DNA from: Ampullaceana balthica | Taxonomy: Eukaryota > Mollusca > Gastropoda > Lymnaeidae | Length of the DNA stretch: 64,000 nucleotides | Assembly: GCA_944989445.1 (NCBI GenBank) | Contig: CALYLW010000041.1 | Coordinates: forward strand, 3,198,454-3,262,453 | Reading direction: 5' to 3' | Shown: in pieces, positions 56,917-64,000 of the stretch | Position numbering within the stretch: position 1 is the first letter of the stretch | How the letters are laid out: each line of letters starts with the position of its first letter | Program-made: the position numbers and the translations under genes | Notes under the pieces: generated by a model | Told to the model about the DNA's origin: nothing | The model's database searches: none | What the model saw: the letters and a program-made list of their open reading frames with translations, nothing else

Positions 56917-59884
56917 AAGCACTAATGTTTCTAAATTCTTCTTAAAAATTTATAACACACTAAGTATAGAATTACTTCACCTTTGTCAAAGATATAATTT
57001 CTATAGAACAGTGGCTATAACTAAGGGTAAATTCACCCAATTTGAGACAAAATAAAATAACACAAATTTTGATTTAATGCTATATTTAGTTATCGTTTCA
57101 TTTTAATTAATTTTTTGGATGATTGGCCCGTCACATGGACCTGCTTTGTGGCTAAATGAATCCCCGGCTATAGCGCTTCCGACAAAATACGTCCCGACCT
57201 AATGAACACATAGAAATGAAACATCGAGAGAATGAAAAGGAGGATTTTCGTATGTGTAAAATCTTTTTTGTTGTGTACTTTAGCTATTGCTAATAAATTC
57301 ATGATTATTATCATTATATCATCTGAAATTTTTACTGGTGAACTAACTGGGACTAATATTTTAAGACGACACGATGATTTCGATGCAAAATTGACTTAAT
57401 TTACTATTTCTGTATTTCTGTATTTCTATTATGCCATTTCCGATTAGATTTGAGTCAGCCAGTTTAGAGTGACTCACCCCCAAGTCAAATTAATTTTTAT
57501 AATTTGTGACGGATGGAGAGTGAAGAAATAATTCCTAGACGGTCCTCTTACTTTAGCATTAATGAATGTATTCTTTTACTTGGGGAAATGTTTATTACTG
57601 GTTCCATTGTCGGTGGTTCTTTTGATTTAAAACATTTTTAACAACACATTTTTAAAAGAATATGTTTCATTTGTTGAATTAGTTTCGTGCATTAATTCTC
57701 TTTAGAGTGACGATGCAGCCACGCAATAAGAGTTAATAATACCTATCCAATAAAATGTATTAAGATCAAACCACCTGGCTCTAAATTAAAATTTCTTTTT
57801 TTTTCTGACAAGCATAACGCGGTAGGCCAAAACATTACCGTCACTGTATTCCCACATAATTATTACGACTGTCAATGGTTGCATAAATAAATGGGCGATA
57901 CCAGAGACAAACGACTCTGTCTGTTATGTCGTCGAATTAATGCTTCTCCCCTAACGCCAATAATATGGCCCCGTGGGTATATGGCCCTCGACCAAAAATA
58001 AAGAAACACAATTATAAATACAATATCAATTCATAGACTATTTTCACTCCCTTTTTTAGACATACCATGTACTTTAATTAGGGACGCACAATTTTTGGAA
58101 CTCATCCAGAAATTATTTTAGGATACCACGTCAGTTCATTTTACTAAGTAATGTATTACAAGGGATGAAACCAATCCACACATAAATAATATAAAAGCCC
58201 AAGTCACTCATTTGCTCACTGGATGTGGACCGATATGACGTAATTGTTTGATCTTATATTTTAATTCCAAGTGTGCAATCAAGAGGTGCGCAAAATAATT
58301 GTAAATTACAGATTCTCGCAGAAAAAAATTATATGACGTCGTTGTTTTAGCTTATAATTTAATTTTGGAAAAGGGTACAATGTAAAAATAGGATTTGAGG
58401 ATTGTTAATTATAAAATACTTTCTGTACATTTCAGAAATTTAAATATTTCGTATTTATCAAACAAGGATAATTTACTTGGGCTTTTTACCCCCCAAAAAA
58501 GTGTGCGCCTTAGGCGCCCTACAAACCATATTATAAAATACTTTGTGTACATTTCAGATTAATATTTTGTATTTATCAAACAAGGATAAGTAAGTTGGGC
58601 TTTTGAAAAAAGTGGGCAACGTAGGCACCATGGCACCCCAGCGCAACCTAGTAAAATCATATTTTATAATTAAATTGCCTTAGTACACAGCCGAAAAGTG
58701 TACAGAAACTCCTTCCCACCATTCAATTTCTACATTGTTCGGCTACGGGCGGTCCTAATGATGGATAGCCTTTATGTTCATCGGTAGGGGAGTGCCTATT
58801 TTCGTTCGTCCGATTTACTTTTAGAGCTACTACATGTGGAAGAAAACAGTAGCCCTGAGCCTAGAGCTCTTCATAGGTCTCCCCGGAAAGTGCCTCCAAG
58901 CCACCCTATCCCCAAGGAAACCTAACATCTGAGAGACCCCCCGACCTCGAGGGCATTGTCGAAAATGCCTCCCACTAAGAATGACCTAATAAGTAGGTGT
59001 GGAATTTTCCTACTTTGACTCGCTACAACTTTGGTGCCAATCCGGCTACCTTATCACGGCTGCCGCTTGGAGTGGGGTGGGGGGATCTTCAATGAACTAC
59101 CTAGGGTGTAACGCCTACTGGAAGGTTTCCTCAGAGCTGGCGTCCGCTAAGTTATTCATGGCACCTATTGCTAATTCGTACTGGCACTCCTGCCCCTAAA
59201 CAAGTAAGGCTCCCTGGGATCTGCTAATGTTTGGGGCGAAACGGTCGCTTCGGAAAACTCGACCCTCACGGGTACTTTGGTTTTCATCATCGGCATTGCA
59301 TCTATTACTCTGCCTAAGAACAGTACAGCGACTGTAATCATATATGTCTAGCATACACACCTAACCGGACTTCGGCATTGCCAGCCACGTGCTGTTGATT
59401 TCGGGCTGCAGTCAGTTACGCTACGCTACTCGTGCTCCGAGTAATGTAGAGGCCATCCCTTCTCGGTAAGGAACTACCCTTTCACAAGACCAAAATTTCG
59501 GAATCGTTGTTTGCAATAAATCTGATTTCAGTTTTAGAAATCTTGCGCCCTCTAAATCCCCTTACATGTTAACAAACAAATGAACCTTCCATTTTTAAGC
59601 ATGTGTCATCCTTTATTTGATTACCTATAATTTATGTTTTTATATGTTTTAACTATAGTAATAGTCATGTTTAAATATTAAGCCTTACTTATTTCTAATT
59701 CAACTTCTCTACTTTTGCTAACAAAGTTCACTTTAGGATCACTTTCATTAAACACAGAAGGAAACACTTGCAGGGACACTTTGTGCTTTCCTGGTCTTAT
59801 GTTGTCTAAATATGCGTAACATGTTGTGAAGTAAAAACTTCCATCTCTTGAAAGTTGGTTTGTTTGAAGCCCTTGAATAGTACT
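35166..59884 (-). CDS. Gene B: IgSF/FN3 transmembrane receptor with ITIM-like tail (14 exons, 5'-partial)
   Basis: Fourteen minus-strand exons join in one uninterrupted frame of 895 residues plus stop (2688 coding bases). Visible order: D1b (residues 1-65), Ig-like D2 (66-162), D3 (163-259), D4 (260-358), split D5 (359-470), split I-set-like D6 (471-571), FN3 (572-671), transmembrane helix (about 679-705), tail to 895. Every domain starts and ends in phase 1; the split domains carry an internal phase-0 intron. The tail has tyrosines at 738, 784, 808, 855, 870 and 883; 855 (LTYVSV) and 883 (VEYMDI) fit the ITIM consensus. This implies a type I surface receptor that recruits SH2 proteins when phosphorylated; that role is inferred from motifs. 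The signal peptide and D1a are not visible and should lie beyond 59884. Unlike genes A and C, it shows no frameshift. Confidence 0.85.
35651..35744. repeat. (TG)n then (AG)n microsatellite in last intron of gene B
   Basis: A run of about 12 bases of TG is followed by about 82 bases of uninterrupted AG on the plus strand. In the gene B transcript this reads as about 41 CU repeats, roughly 245 bases upstream of the acceptor of the ITIM exon. Confidence 0.95.
36236..36303 (-). CDS. Gene B tail exon T3
   Basis: Acceptor tttcaaag/GAAACTC, donor TCAAAG/GTACGT, 68 bases, phase 1 to 0. It codes NSGGALTNKPTDCVYNNLTSSK. Tyrosine 808 in VYNNL fits Y-x-N and Y-x-x-L. The gene A counterpart (14434-14495) has SNNVYNNDVGLL at the same place and the same phase 1/0 borders, so the two exons are homologous. 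Confidence 0.8.
36647..36757 (-). CDS. Gene B tail exon T2
   Basis: Acceptor ttgcttag/GTAACAG, donor ACTG/GTATGT, 111 bases, phase 1 to 1, the same length as T1. It ends DKGEVYANVVKVET; tyrosine 784 lies in Y-A-N-V, which fits the Y-x-N pattern bound by GRB2-type SH2 domains and also Y-x-x-V. Binding is inferred from the motif only. Confidence 0.75.
37885..37975 (-). repeat. tRNA-like SINE head
   Basis: On the minus strand, GCACGAAGTCAATAGGCG resembles a degenerate A box and GCAGTTCAAGTCCCAG a near-canonical B box, with about 45 bases between. This is the layout of a tRNA-derived SINE promoter. It lies in the T1-T2 intron of gene B. Confidence 0.5.
38595..38705 (-). CDS. Gene B tail exon T1
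   Basis: Acceptor gttcaag/TATGGAA, donor ATGA/GTAAGT, 111 bases, phase 1 to 1. It codes VWNSGIKFKPREHT and then ENSLYTDST; tyrosine 738 is not in an ITIM context. Being in-frame and symmetric, it could be skipped without shifting the tail. The polypyrimidine tract is weak, so the acceptor is less certain than the donor. Confidence 0.7.
38848..39115. mobile_element. PIF/Harbinger-like MITE, 268 bp
   Basis: Ends are GGGGCCGTCCATAATGTACG and, reversed, GGGGTCGTCCATAAAGTATG, flanked by TAA at 38845-38847 and 39116-39118. The three-base TWA target duplication and GGGGCC ends fit Harbinger. It lies in the TM-T1 intron of gene B. Confidence 0.85.
39583..39723 (-). CDS. Gene B exon: transmembrane helix and stop-transfer
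   Basis: Acceptor ttttaaag/GATTTTC, proposed donor GTCG/GTACTG, 141 bases, phase 1 to 1. It codes GFSSGSSALID, then a hydrophobic stretch (IITWSVTCVLALLTLG, then IIAGIII) and RRRLRS as stop-transfer. If the donor is not used, the frame runs on only five residues to a TAG at 39566-39568, giving a receptor with a tiny tyrosine-free tail. Homologous placement of the donor in gene A (15094) supports the spliced form. Confidence 0.85.
40538..40837 (-). CDS. Gene B exon: fibronectin type III domain
   Basis: Acceptor ttcctcag/GTCCACC, donor GCAG/GTCAAG, 300 bases, phase 1 to 1, coding about 100 residues. FN3 hallmarks are visible: PTDVIIQNI, strand-B MLTISWRPGFNGG with the conserved tryptophan, and the strand-F LYVLSIETEN tyrosine motif. 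Five or more N-x-(S/T) sequons occur (NIT, NVT, NSS, NVT, NGT). It is the membrane-proximal domain. Gene A has no FN3 exon; a short cysteine-bearing stalk takes its place. Confidence 0.88.
42741..42867 (-). CDS. Gene B exon D6b: second half of the I-set-like domain
   Basis: Acceptor ttttag/AAAGAGG, donor AAAT/GTAAGC, 127 bases, phase 0 to 1. It contains IGTYTCSVKNRFNSES, the standard strand-F G-x-Y-x-C motif, and ends NIFVKMK. Gene C (4415-4540, GQYWCSVNNTFNS) and gene A (19889-20015, GTYICLASSYLN) have the same exon. The final T joins GT of the next exon to make a cysteine codon. Confidence 0.85.
43213..44160. repeat. (TA)n microsatellites flanking a hAT element
   Basis: About 85 bases of TA precede and about 60 bases follow the hAT-like insertion; they were probably one tract before insertion. 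Confidence 0.9.
43298..44093. mobile_element. hAT-like element inside an (AT)n microsatellite
   Basis: Ends TAGGGCTG and CAGCCCTA, with many subterminal TTAACGATTAAT motifs in both orientations, flanked on each side by long (TA)n (43213-43297, 44094-44150). The microsatellite hides any eight-base duplication. A second inverted pair, ATGTTCCCTCTAAG and CTTAAAGGGAACAT (about 43557-43718), marks a nested short element. Confidence 0.75.
44212..44860. mobile_element. Mariner/Tigger-like non-autonomous element, 649 bp
   Basis: Ends CACATAGTACCTCGAGATAC and, reversed, CATTGGTACCTCGAGATAC, flanked by TA (44210-44211, 44861-44862). It lies in the D6a-D6b intron of gene B. No transposase frame remains. 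Confidence 0.8.
45284..45459 (-). CDS. Gene B exon D6a: first half of an I-set-like Ig domain, GC donor
   Basis: Acceptor taatttaag/GTCCTGC, 176 bases, phase 1 to 0. It begins PAQITSFTVLDD and carries GSSYRLLCQASRSPPPS, a normal strand-B cysteine followed by a proline-rich turn. The exon ends GCTCAG and the intron begins GCAAGT, the classical non-canonical GC-AG donor; no GT fits the phase. Its partner exon in gene C, 4836-5029, uses an ordinary GTAAGT. Confidence 0.82.
45612..46184. mobile_element. PIF/Harbinger-like MITE, 573 bp
   Basis: Same family as 38848-39115: ends GGGGCCGTCCATAAATGACG are perfectly repeated in inverse at the right, flanked by TAA (45609-45611, 46185-46187). It sits 150 bases upstream of exon D6a of gene B. 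Confidence 0.9.
47330..48021 (-). repeat. R1 dispersed repeat, copy 2
   Basis: Reverse complement of the R1 unit: CCACATGTGG end at 48013-48021, ggtttcctcagagctggtgt near 47670, and the gaagcgaccgtttcgtcccc block near 47550; it extends through a cattgcctgccagg region to about 47330, like copy 3. It lies in the D5b-D6a intron of gene B. Confidence 0.75.
48019..48092 (-). mobile_element. Inverted Helitron-like 5' terminus
   Basis: The reverse complement reads TCTATACTAATGAAAGGC after an A, then a CTCA-rich tract (gagtgagtgagtgag on the plus strand). It is head-to-head with the element starting at 48153, 60 bases apart, and is cut short by the R1 repeat to its left. Confidence 0.5.
48153..49560 (+). 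mobile_element. Probable Helitron-like element, 3' end not defined
   Basis: It starts TCTATACTAATAAAAGGC after an A, the same head as 51955. The body to about 49560 holds repeated blocks such as tgatggcccata/ctaaaattctatagga and several ggccgggggcc motifs (48318, 48950), suggesting internal duplication. No convincing CTRR end was found. Confidence 0.45.
50243..50447 (-). CDS. Gene B exon D5b: second half of an A-type split Ig-like domain
   Basis: Acceptor gtttag/TTACAAAG, donor GTTG/GTATGT, 205 bases, phase 0 to 1. It includes YYETTCSIILALENSS, FTIYVDMYPN and NLSFVTKSTQLYFDV. It is homologous to D1b (59689-59884) and to 6493-6679 of gene C. The single conserved cysteine is the expected partner of a cysteine in D5a. 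Confidence 0.85.
51305..51370 (+). repeat. Truncated retroelement tail with (TTA)n end
   Basis: Cacttgccacatagaccgtcatgg is followed by ggggtattattatta; it matches the reverse complement of 21600-21650. It lies in the D5a-D5b intron of gene B. Confidence 0.55.
51955..52300 (+). mobile_element. Helitron-like non-autonomous element
   Basis: It begins TCCTATATAATAAAAGGC after an A, ends CTAA before a T (A/T insertion point), and has an inverted motif CGTCC-TT-GGACG 18 bases before the end. TC start, CTRR end, 3' hairpin and A/T target fit Helitrons, though the hairpin is short. It lies in the D5a-D5b intron of gene B. Confidence 0.55.
52510..52640 (-). CDS. Gene B exon D5a: first half of an A-type split Ig-like domain
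   Basis: Acceptor tatcag/TTACTCC, donor TTAGAG/GTATGC, 131 bases, phase 1 to 0. Its sequence shows the A-type signature: cysteine in PVCENVF, HVNITC, then ANCSWMTSH. The same spacing is seen at 22373-22503 (gene A) and 9075-9199 (gene C). NST and NIT are possible N-glycosylation sites. The four-residue C-x-x-x-F start and the C-x-W following the strand-B cysteine differ from ordinary V-, I- and C2-set domains. Confidence 0.85.
53965..54261 (-). CDS. Gene B exon D4: B-type Ig-like domain
   Basis: Acceptor cttccag/AAATCCC, donor ACAG/GTGGGT, 297 bases, phase 1 to 1. It begins IPQQPKLHV and carries IYLSCSSIGGWP, IQINCPN and QCICSVGHVS, ending LIINVTG. It has the same cysteine skeleton as D2 and D3, with a tryptophan in the GG-x-P turn and an NVT sequon at the end. 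Splicing to D5a completes a valine codon (G plus TT), which supports the join. Confidence 0.85.
55601..55891 (-). CDS. Gene B exon D3: B-type Ig-like domain
   Basis: The acceptor is ttaag/CAAAGCC; the nearby caaag is out of phase. The donor is GTAG/GTAAGT. It has 291 bases, phase 1 to 1, the same length as D2. It begins KPEVSLSIDD and carries VVLTCNAKGGIP, SITLECLN and GKCICTALHLS. The intron separating it from D2 is only 402 bases, one of the shortest in the gene, consistent with recent tandem duplication of single-exon domains. Confidence 0.85.
56294..56584 (-). CDS. Gene B exon D2: B-type Ig-like domain
   Basis: Acceptor ttttacag/AAATTCC, donor CACGG/GTTAGT, 291 bases, phase 1 to 1. The domain begins IPQNLTMSV and carries VTVTCSSFGGSP, RITLKC and a terminal MCRCSAKHIS. 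This repeats the layout of D3 and D4: a strand-B cysteine, a GG-x-P turn, an extra cysteine, then C-x-C-(S/T)-x-x-H in place of the usual D-x-G-x-Y-x-C. The start IPQ also matches D4 (IPQQPKLHV), which suggests exon duplication. NIT, near residue 37 of the domain, is a possible N-glycosylation site. Confidence 0.85.
56766..56916. repeat. Poly-C tract and (AAT)/(ATT)n
   Basis: A C-rich run (ccccccccccgccccac) at 56767-56783 and an inverted AATAATAATAAT/ATTATTATTATT block at 56886-56916, in the D1b-D2 intron of gene B. Confidence 0.85.
58380..58650 (-). repeat. R3 repeat, inverted copy
   Basis: Tatttatcaaacaaggataa, followed by acttgggctttt, then aggcgccct occurs twice (58455-58525 and 58565-58625), the reverse complement of R3. 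It lies in the D1b-D2 intron of gene B. Confidence 0.7.
58829..59465 (+). repeat. R1 dispersed repeat, copy 3
   Basis: It opens ctacatgtggaagaaaacag, continues with the gtgccccggaa-like and ctggaaggtttcctcagagc blocks, and ends near gtaatgtagaggcca, the counterpart of gcctctac at 47330. It lies in the D1b-D2 intron of gene B. Confidence 0.75.
59689..59884 (-). CDS. Gene B exon D1b: second half of an A-type split Ig-like domain
   Basis: Acceptor ccag/AGTACT, donor ATAA/GTAAGG, 196 bases, phase 0 to 1. It reads STIQGLQTNQ, then FYFTTCYAYLDN, and ends in KSREVELEI. It aligns with the second half of D5 (50243-50447) and with 6493-6679 of gene C. The matching first half, with the C..F..VNI.C..C.W pattern, should lie upstream, but only AT-rich intron-like sequence is seen to about 60240 before the C/A block begins. 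Confidence 0.8.
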
Positions 59885-60284
59885 CTGGCAATGGAAACCA
59901 ACAAAATAGATGTTTTAAAGATGTTTCATAAGTGCAGGTAAATATAATGAAATTTTTATACCAGTTCCTCTAGTTAAAATGTATTAAATGTTTTATATGA
60001 ATCTTGGTGGGTTTTTTTCAAATATCCACCGATGAATGCACATTTACTATCTGATTTGCAAATATAGTTTGACAAAACATGAAAATATTAAGTGTTGTGT
60101 TTTGCATATATTTTTTTTAACATTTGCAATTGTATTTAAAAAAGCTGTAGATAAAATAATGTGACCATTCTTACAGTGTTTATGACTGTTTAGACATAAA
60201 GATATTTTCCTCAATAGGTTAACTATTAAATAATAAATCTCTCTTTTTAAATTTAATGACGTGAGGACTATACAAATAAAAAAA
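59885..60284. other. Intron-like AT-rich sequence
   Basis: Upstream side of the gene B D1b acceptor. No exon pattern was found, so the partner half D1a must lie farther upstream. Confidence 0.6.
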
Positions 60285-61316
60285 ACAAAAAAAAAAATAC
60301 AAAAAAAAAGTAAATATAAAAAGAAAGAAAAAAAAAAAAAAATAAAAAAAATAAAAAAAAAATAACAACAACACCAAAAAACCCAACCCCCCCACCCCCC
60401 CCACCCAACCCCACCCCCCCCACCCCCACCCCCACCCCCCCCCCCCCCCACCAACCCACCAACACCCCACCCCCCCCCCCCCACCCCCACCCCCCCCCCC
60501 AACCCCCACCCCCCCCCACCCACCCCCCCCCCCCCACCACCCACCCCCCCCCCCACCCACCCACCCCCCCCCCACCCCCCCCCCCCCCCCCCCACCCCCC
60601 CCACACCACACCCCCCACCCCCCACCCACAAACCCCACAACCACCCCACACACACACCCCCCCCCCCCCACCCCACCACACCCCCAACCCCACCCCCACC
60701 CCCCCAACCCCCCACCCCCACCCCCCCCCCCCCCCACCCCCCACACACCACACCCCCCCCCCCCCCCAACCCCCACCCCACACCCCACACCACAACACAC
60801 ACAACCCACACCCCCGCCCCCCACCACCCCCCCCACACCCCCACACCCCACCCCACCCCCCCCCACCCCTCCCCCCACCCCCCCACCCCCCCCACCCCCC
60901 ACCCCCCCCACCCCCACCCCCCCACCCCCCCCACACACCCCCACCCCCACCCCCCCCACACCACCCCCCCCCCACACCCCACACCCCCACACCCCACACC
61001 CACCCACCCCACCCACCCCCCCCTCACCCCCACCACACACCCCCACCCCCCCCACCCACCCCACACCCCACACCCCCCCACACCAACCCCCCCACCCACC
61101 CCCCACCCCCTCACACACCCACACACCCACCCCAACACCACACCCACACCCCCCCACCACCCCCCACCCCCACCCCACACCCACACACACAACCCCCCCC
61201 ACCCCCCACCCACACCCCCCACCCACCCCCCCCACCACACACCCCCACACCCCCCAACACCCCCCCACCCACACACACACACCACCCCACCCACCACCCC
61301 ACCCCCCCCCCACACA

Positions 61317-61348
<32 letters not shown>

Positions 61349-63165
61349 ACACCCCCCACCCACCCCCCCACCCCCCTCCCACCGCCCCCCACCCCCCACC
61401 CCCACCCCCCCCCACACACCCCCCACCCACCCCCCCACACACACACCACCCCCCCCCACCCCCCCCCCGCACCCACCCCCCCACCCCCCCACCCCACCCC
61501 TCCCCACCCCCCCACCCACCCACCCCCCACCCCCCCACCCCCCCACCCCTCCCACCCACCCCCCCCCCCCCCACACAACCCCCCCACCCCACACCACCCC
61601 ACCCCCCCCACCCACCCCTCACCCCCACCCCCCCCACCCACCCCACCCCCCCCACCCACCCCCCCCACACACACCCCCACCCCCCCCACCCCCACACCCC
61701 CCACCCCCCACCCCCAACCACACATCCCCCACCCCCCCCACCCACCACACCCCCCCACCCCACCCCCCCACACACCCCCCCACCCCCCAACCCCCCCCAC
61801 ACCCCCACCCCCCACCCCCCCCACACCCCCCCCACCCCACCCCCCCACCCCCCCCCCTCACACACCCCCCCCCCACCACCCCACTCCCCCACCACCCACC
61901 CACCCCCCACCCCCCACACCCCCACCCCCCCACCCCCCACCCCCACCACCCCCCCACCCCCCCCCCACACCCCCCCACCCCCCCACACCCCCACCCCCCA
62001 CCCCCCCCACCCCACCCCCCCACCCCAACCCACCCCACACACACACACACCCCACCCCCCCCCACCCCCCCCCCACACCCCCCCCCACCCCACCCCCCCA
62101 CCACTCCCACCCACCCCACCCCCCCACCCCCACCCACCCCCACCCACCCCCCCACCCCCCACCACCACCACCACCCCCCCACACCACACCCACCCCACCC
62201 CACCCCCACCCCCCACCCCCCACCCCCCCCCCACCCCACCCCCACACCCCCACCACCCACCCCCCCCACCCCCCACCCCCCCCACCCCCCCACCCCACCC
62301 CCCCACCCCCCCCACCCCCCCCCACCCCACCCCCCCACACCCCACCCCCACCCCCCACCACACCCCACCCCCCCAACACCCCACCACACCCACCCCCCAC
62401 CCCCCCCCACACACAACCCCCCCCCACCCCACCCCCCACACCCCCCACCCCCCCCCACCCCCCACCACACCCCCCCCCCACACCCCCCCCCACCACCCCC
62501 ACACCACCCCCCACCCCCCCCACCCCACACCCACCCACACCCCCCCACCCCCACCCCCCCCACCCCACCCCCCCCCACCACCCCCCCCCACCCCCACACC
62601 CCCCCCCCACCCACCCCCCCCCACACACACACCCACACACACCCCCCACACACCCCCCACCCCCCACACCCACCCCCCCCCACACCCCCACCCCCACCCC
62701 CCCACCCACCCCCCACCCCCCCCCACACACCCCACCCCCCACCCCCCCACACCCCCCCCACCCCCCCCACCACCACCCCCCACACACCCACCCCCCCACC
62801 CCACCCCCCACCCCCACCCACCCCACCACCCCCCCCACCCCCACCCACACCCCCCCCAACCCCCACCCCACCCCCCCCCACCCCCACACCCCCACCCCCC
62901 CCCACACCCCCCCCCCACCCCCCCACCCCCCCCACACACACCCCCCCCACACACCCCCCCCCACCCCCACCCCCACCCCCCACCACCCCCACCCCCCACC
63001 CCCTCCCCACCCAACCACCCCCACCCCCCCCCACCCACCCCACCACCCCACCACAACCCCCACCCCCCCCACCACCACACCCCCCCCCCACCACCCCCAC
63101 CCCCACCCCCCACACCCCCACCACCCCCCCCACCCCCACCCCCACACCCACCACCCCACCACCAC
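60285..63165. repeat. Poly-A passing into 2.8 kb of almost pure C/A
   Basis: A-rich sequence (60285-60365) changes within about 30 bases into irregular CCCCA/CCCCCCA-like text with almost no G or T for 2.8 kb. There is no fixed period. The long minus-strand frames here code only glycine, tryptophan, valine and cysteine and are not genes. It could be a degenerate simple satellite, but the drift looks more like low-quality consensus. Confidence 0.8.
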
Positions 63166-64000
63166 CTACCCGAACACGCTAACCCAGCCACTCAAAGCAA
63201 CACTCCAATTCTCTCTCAACGCATCTCCGCACCACACTCCCACCGCCCTCAACACGCGCCTCCAATCGCCTCTATCAACAACTACACACAGCCACTCTCT
63301 CACGATCACCCACACACCACAACCTAAGGCACCACTAGCCACCAAACCGACCAGAAACAAACAACACACTCCCACCCACACCATACACAACTAAACCGCA
63401 CCACAAGACATCTCACGCACATGACAAACCCACCAAACCACTAGCCCGAAACCACAACAAGACCCATCCCCCACTAACACCACATCACACACCCCTCACC
63501 CCGCCACATTCACGCCCACACCAGCCCCTACCACTACTCCGCACAGCCACACCTCCGTACATCCCTCGATCCCGCCCCACAACCACACCTCACACAACCA
63601 CACACACACAACAGTCTAAACAAAACCACGCCACACCCCACCAGACCAACAAATAATCAAAACTCAAAACAATCCACAAAACCTAAACCCCCCTACACCT
63701 CCCCCACCCAACAAAAGCCACATCCACCCCACACTCCACTCCCCAACAACCACAGCCACCACCCGCCACCCTCCCCACCCAACCCCCTCCCCTCACACCC
63801 ACGCTACCCCCCTTTCCCACAACCCAAACACAATTCCATGACAACAATACCAAAAAAAATAAAAAAATAAGATCACCTAAAGAAAACTGTACAACGAAGA
63901 AAGCTAAAAAAAAAAACAACCAATCAAAACAACCACGACCCCACTCACAAAGACCAGCTTAACCAAATCCCCACCCACCACACACCCATCCCCCCCCCAC
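63166..64000. other. C/A-biased sequence with no recognisable content
   Basis: Normal bases return gradually, but C and A remain far more common than G and T, unlike anything before 60285. No exon, repeat family or transposon seen elsewhere in the window recurs here. It is likely the same artefact tailing off. Confidence 0.55.

Noticed and set aside
60047..63191. Very long minus-strand open frames (up to 990 codons)
   Set aside because: They are read through almost pure C/A sequence and code only Gly/Trp/Val/Cys; any frame is open because no stop codon can form.

Overview
The window is animal nuclear DNA. It is AT-rich, its genes are split by introns bounded by GT/AG (one GC/AG), and it is crowded with transposon remnants. 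A tandem family of immunoglobulin-superfamily (IgSF) membrane receptors, CR1/L2-type LINE ends and abundant Harbinger-, hAT-, Tigger/mariner- and Helitron-like short elements together suggest a lophotrochozoan invertebrate. A gastropod mollusc is my best guess, but nothing here fixes the species.

All recognisable genes lie on the minus strand and form a head-to-tail array of three related receptor genes, called B, A and C here. Gene B (59884 down to 35166, 5' end missing) has 14 exons with no frameshift, giving 895 residues: half of a split Ig-like domain, three one-exon Ig-like domains, a second split Ig-like domain, a split I-set-like domain, a fibronectin type III domain, one transmembrane helix and a tail of about 190 residues with six tyrosines. 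Gene A (23911 to 13513) is shorter and has its signal peptide: one split Ig-like domain, an odd cysteine-free exon, an I-set-like domain, a short stalk, a transmembrane helix and a tail of about 118 residues. Gene C (9199 to 4415, both ends missing) has only ectodomain exons, several of them broken.

The last exons of A and B are homologous and each carries two tyrosine motifs exactly 28 residues apart: LTYVSV plus VEYMDI in B, LVYVSV plus TNYTEI in A. These fit the ITIM consensus, with TNYTEI fitting the ITSM consensus. The array therefore looks like a diversifying family of inhibitory-type immune or recognition receptors. Two of its Ig-like domain types have cysteine signatures I do not recognise from standard Ig families.

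Layout: 1-4414 repeats; 4415-9199 gene C; 9200-13512 LINE tails and simple repeats; 13513-23911 gene A, with a dead L2-like LINE and a Tigger-like element in its 3.9 kb pre-transmembrane intron; 23912-35165 intergenic, with many nested elements; 35166-59884 gene B, with Harbinger, hAT, mariner and Helitron insertions in its introns; 60285-64000 an anomalous block that becomes poly-A, then almost pure C/A, then C/A-biased sequence. That block is probably an assembly or read-quality artefact, and it hides the 5' end of gene B.

All exon calls were made by eye from splice sites, reading phase and similarity among the three genes. No database search or transcript was available.
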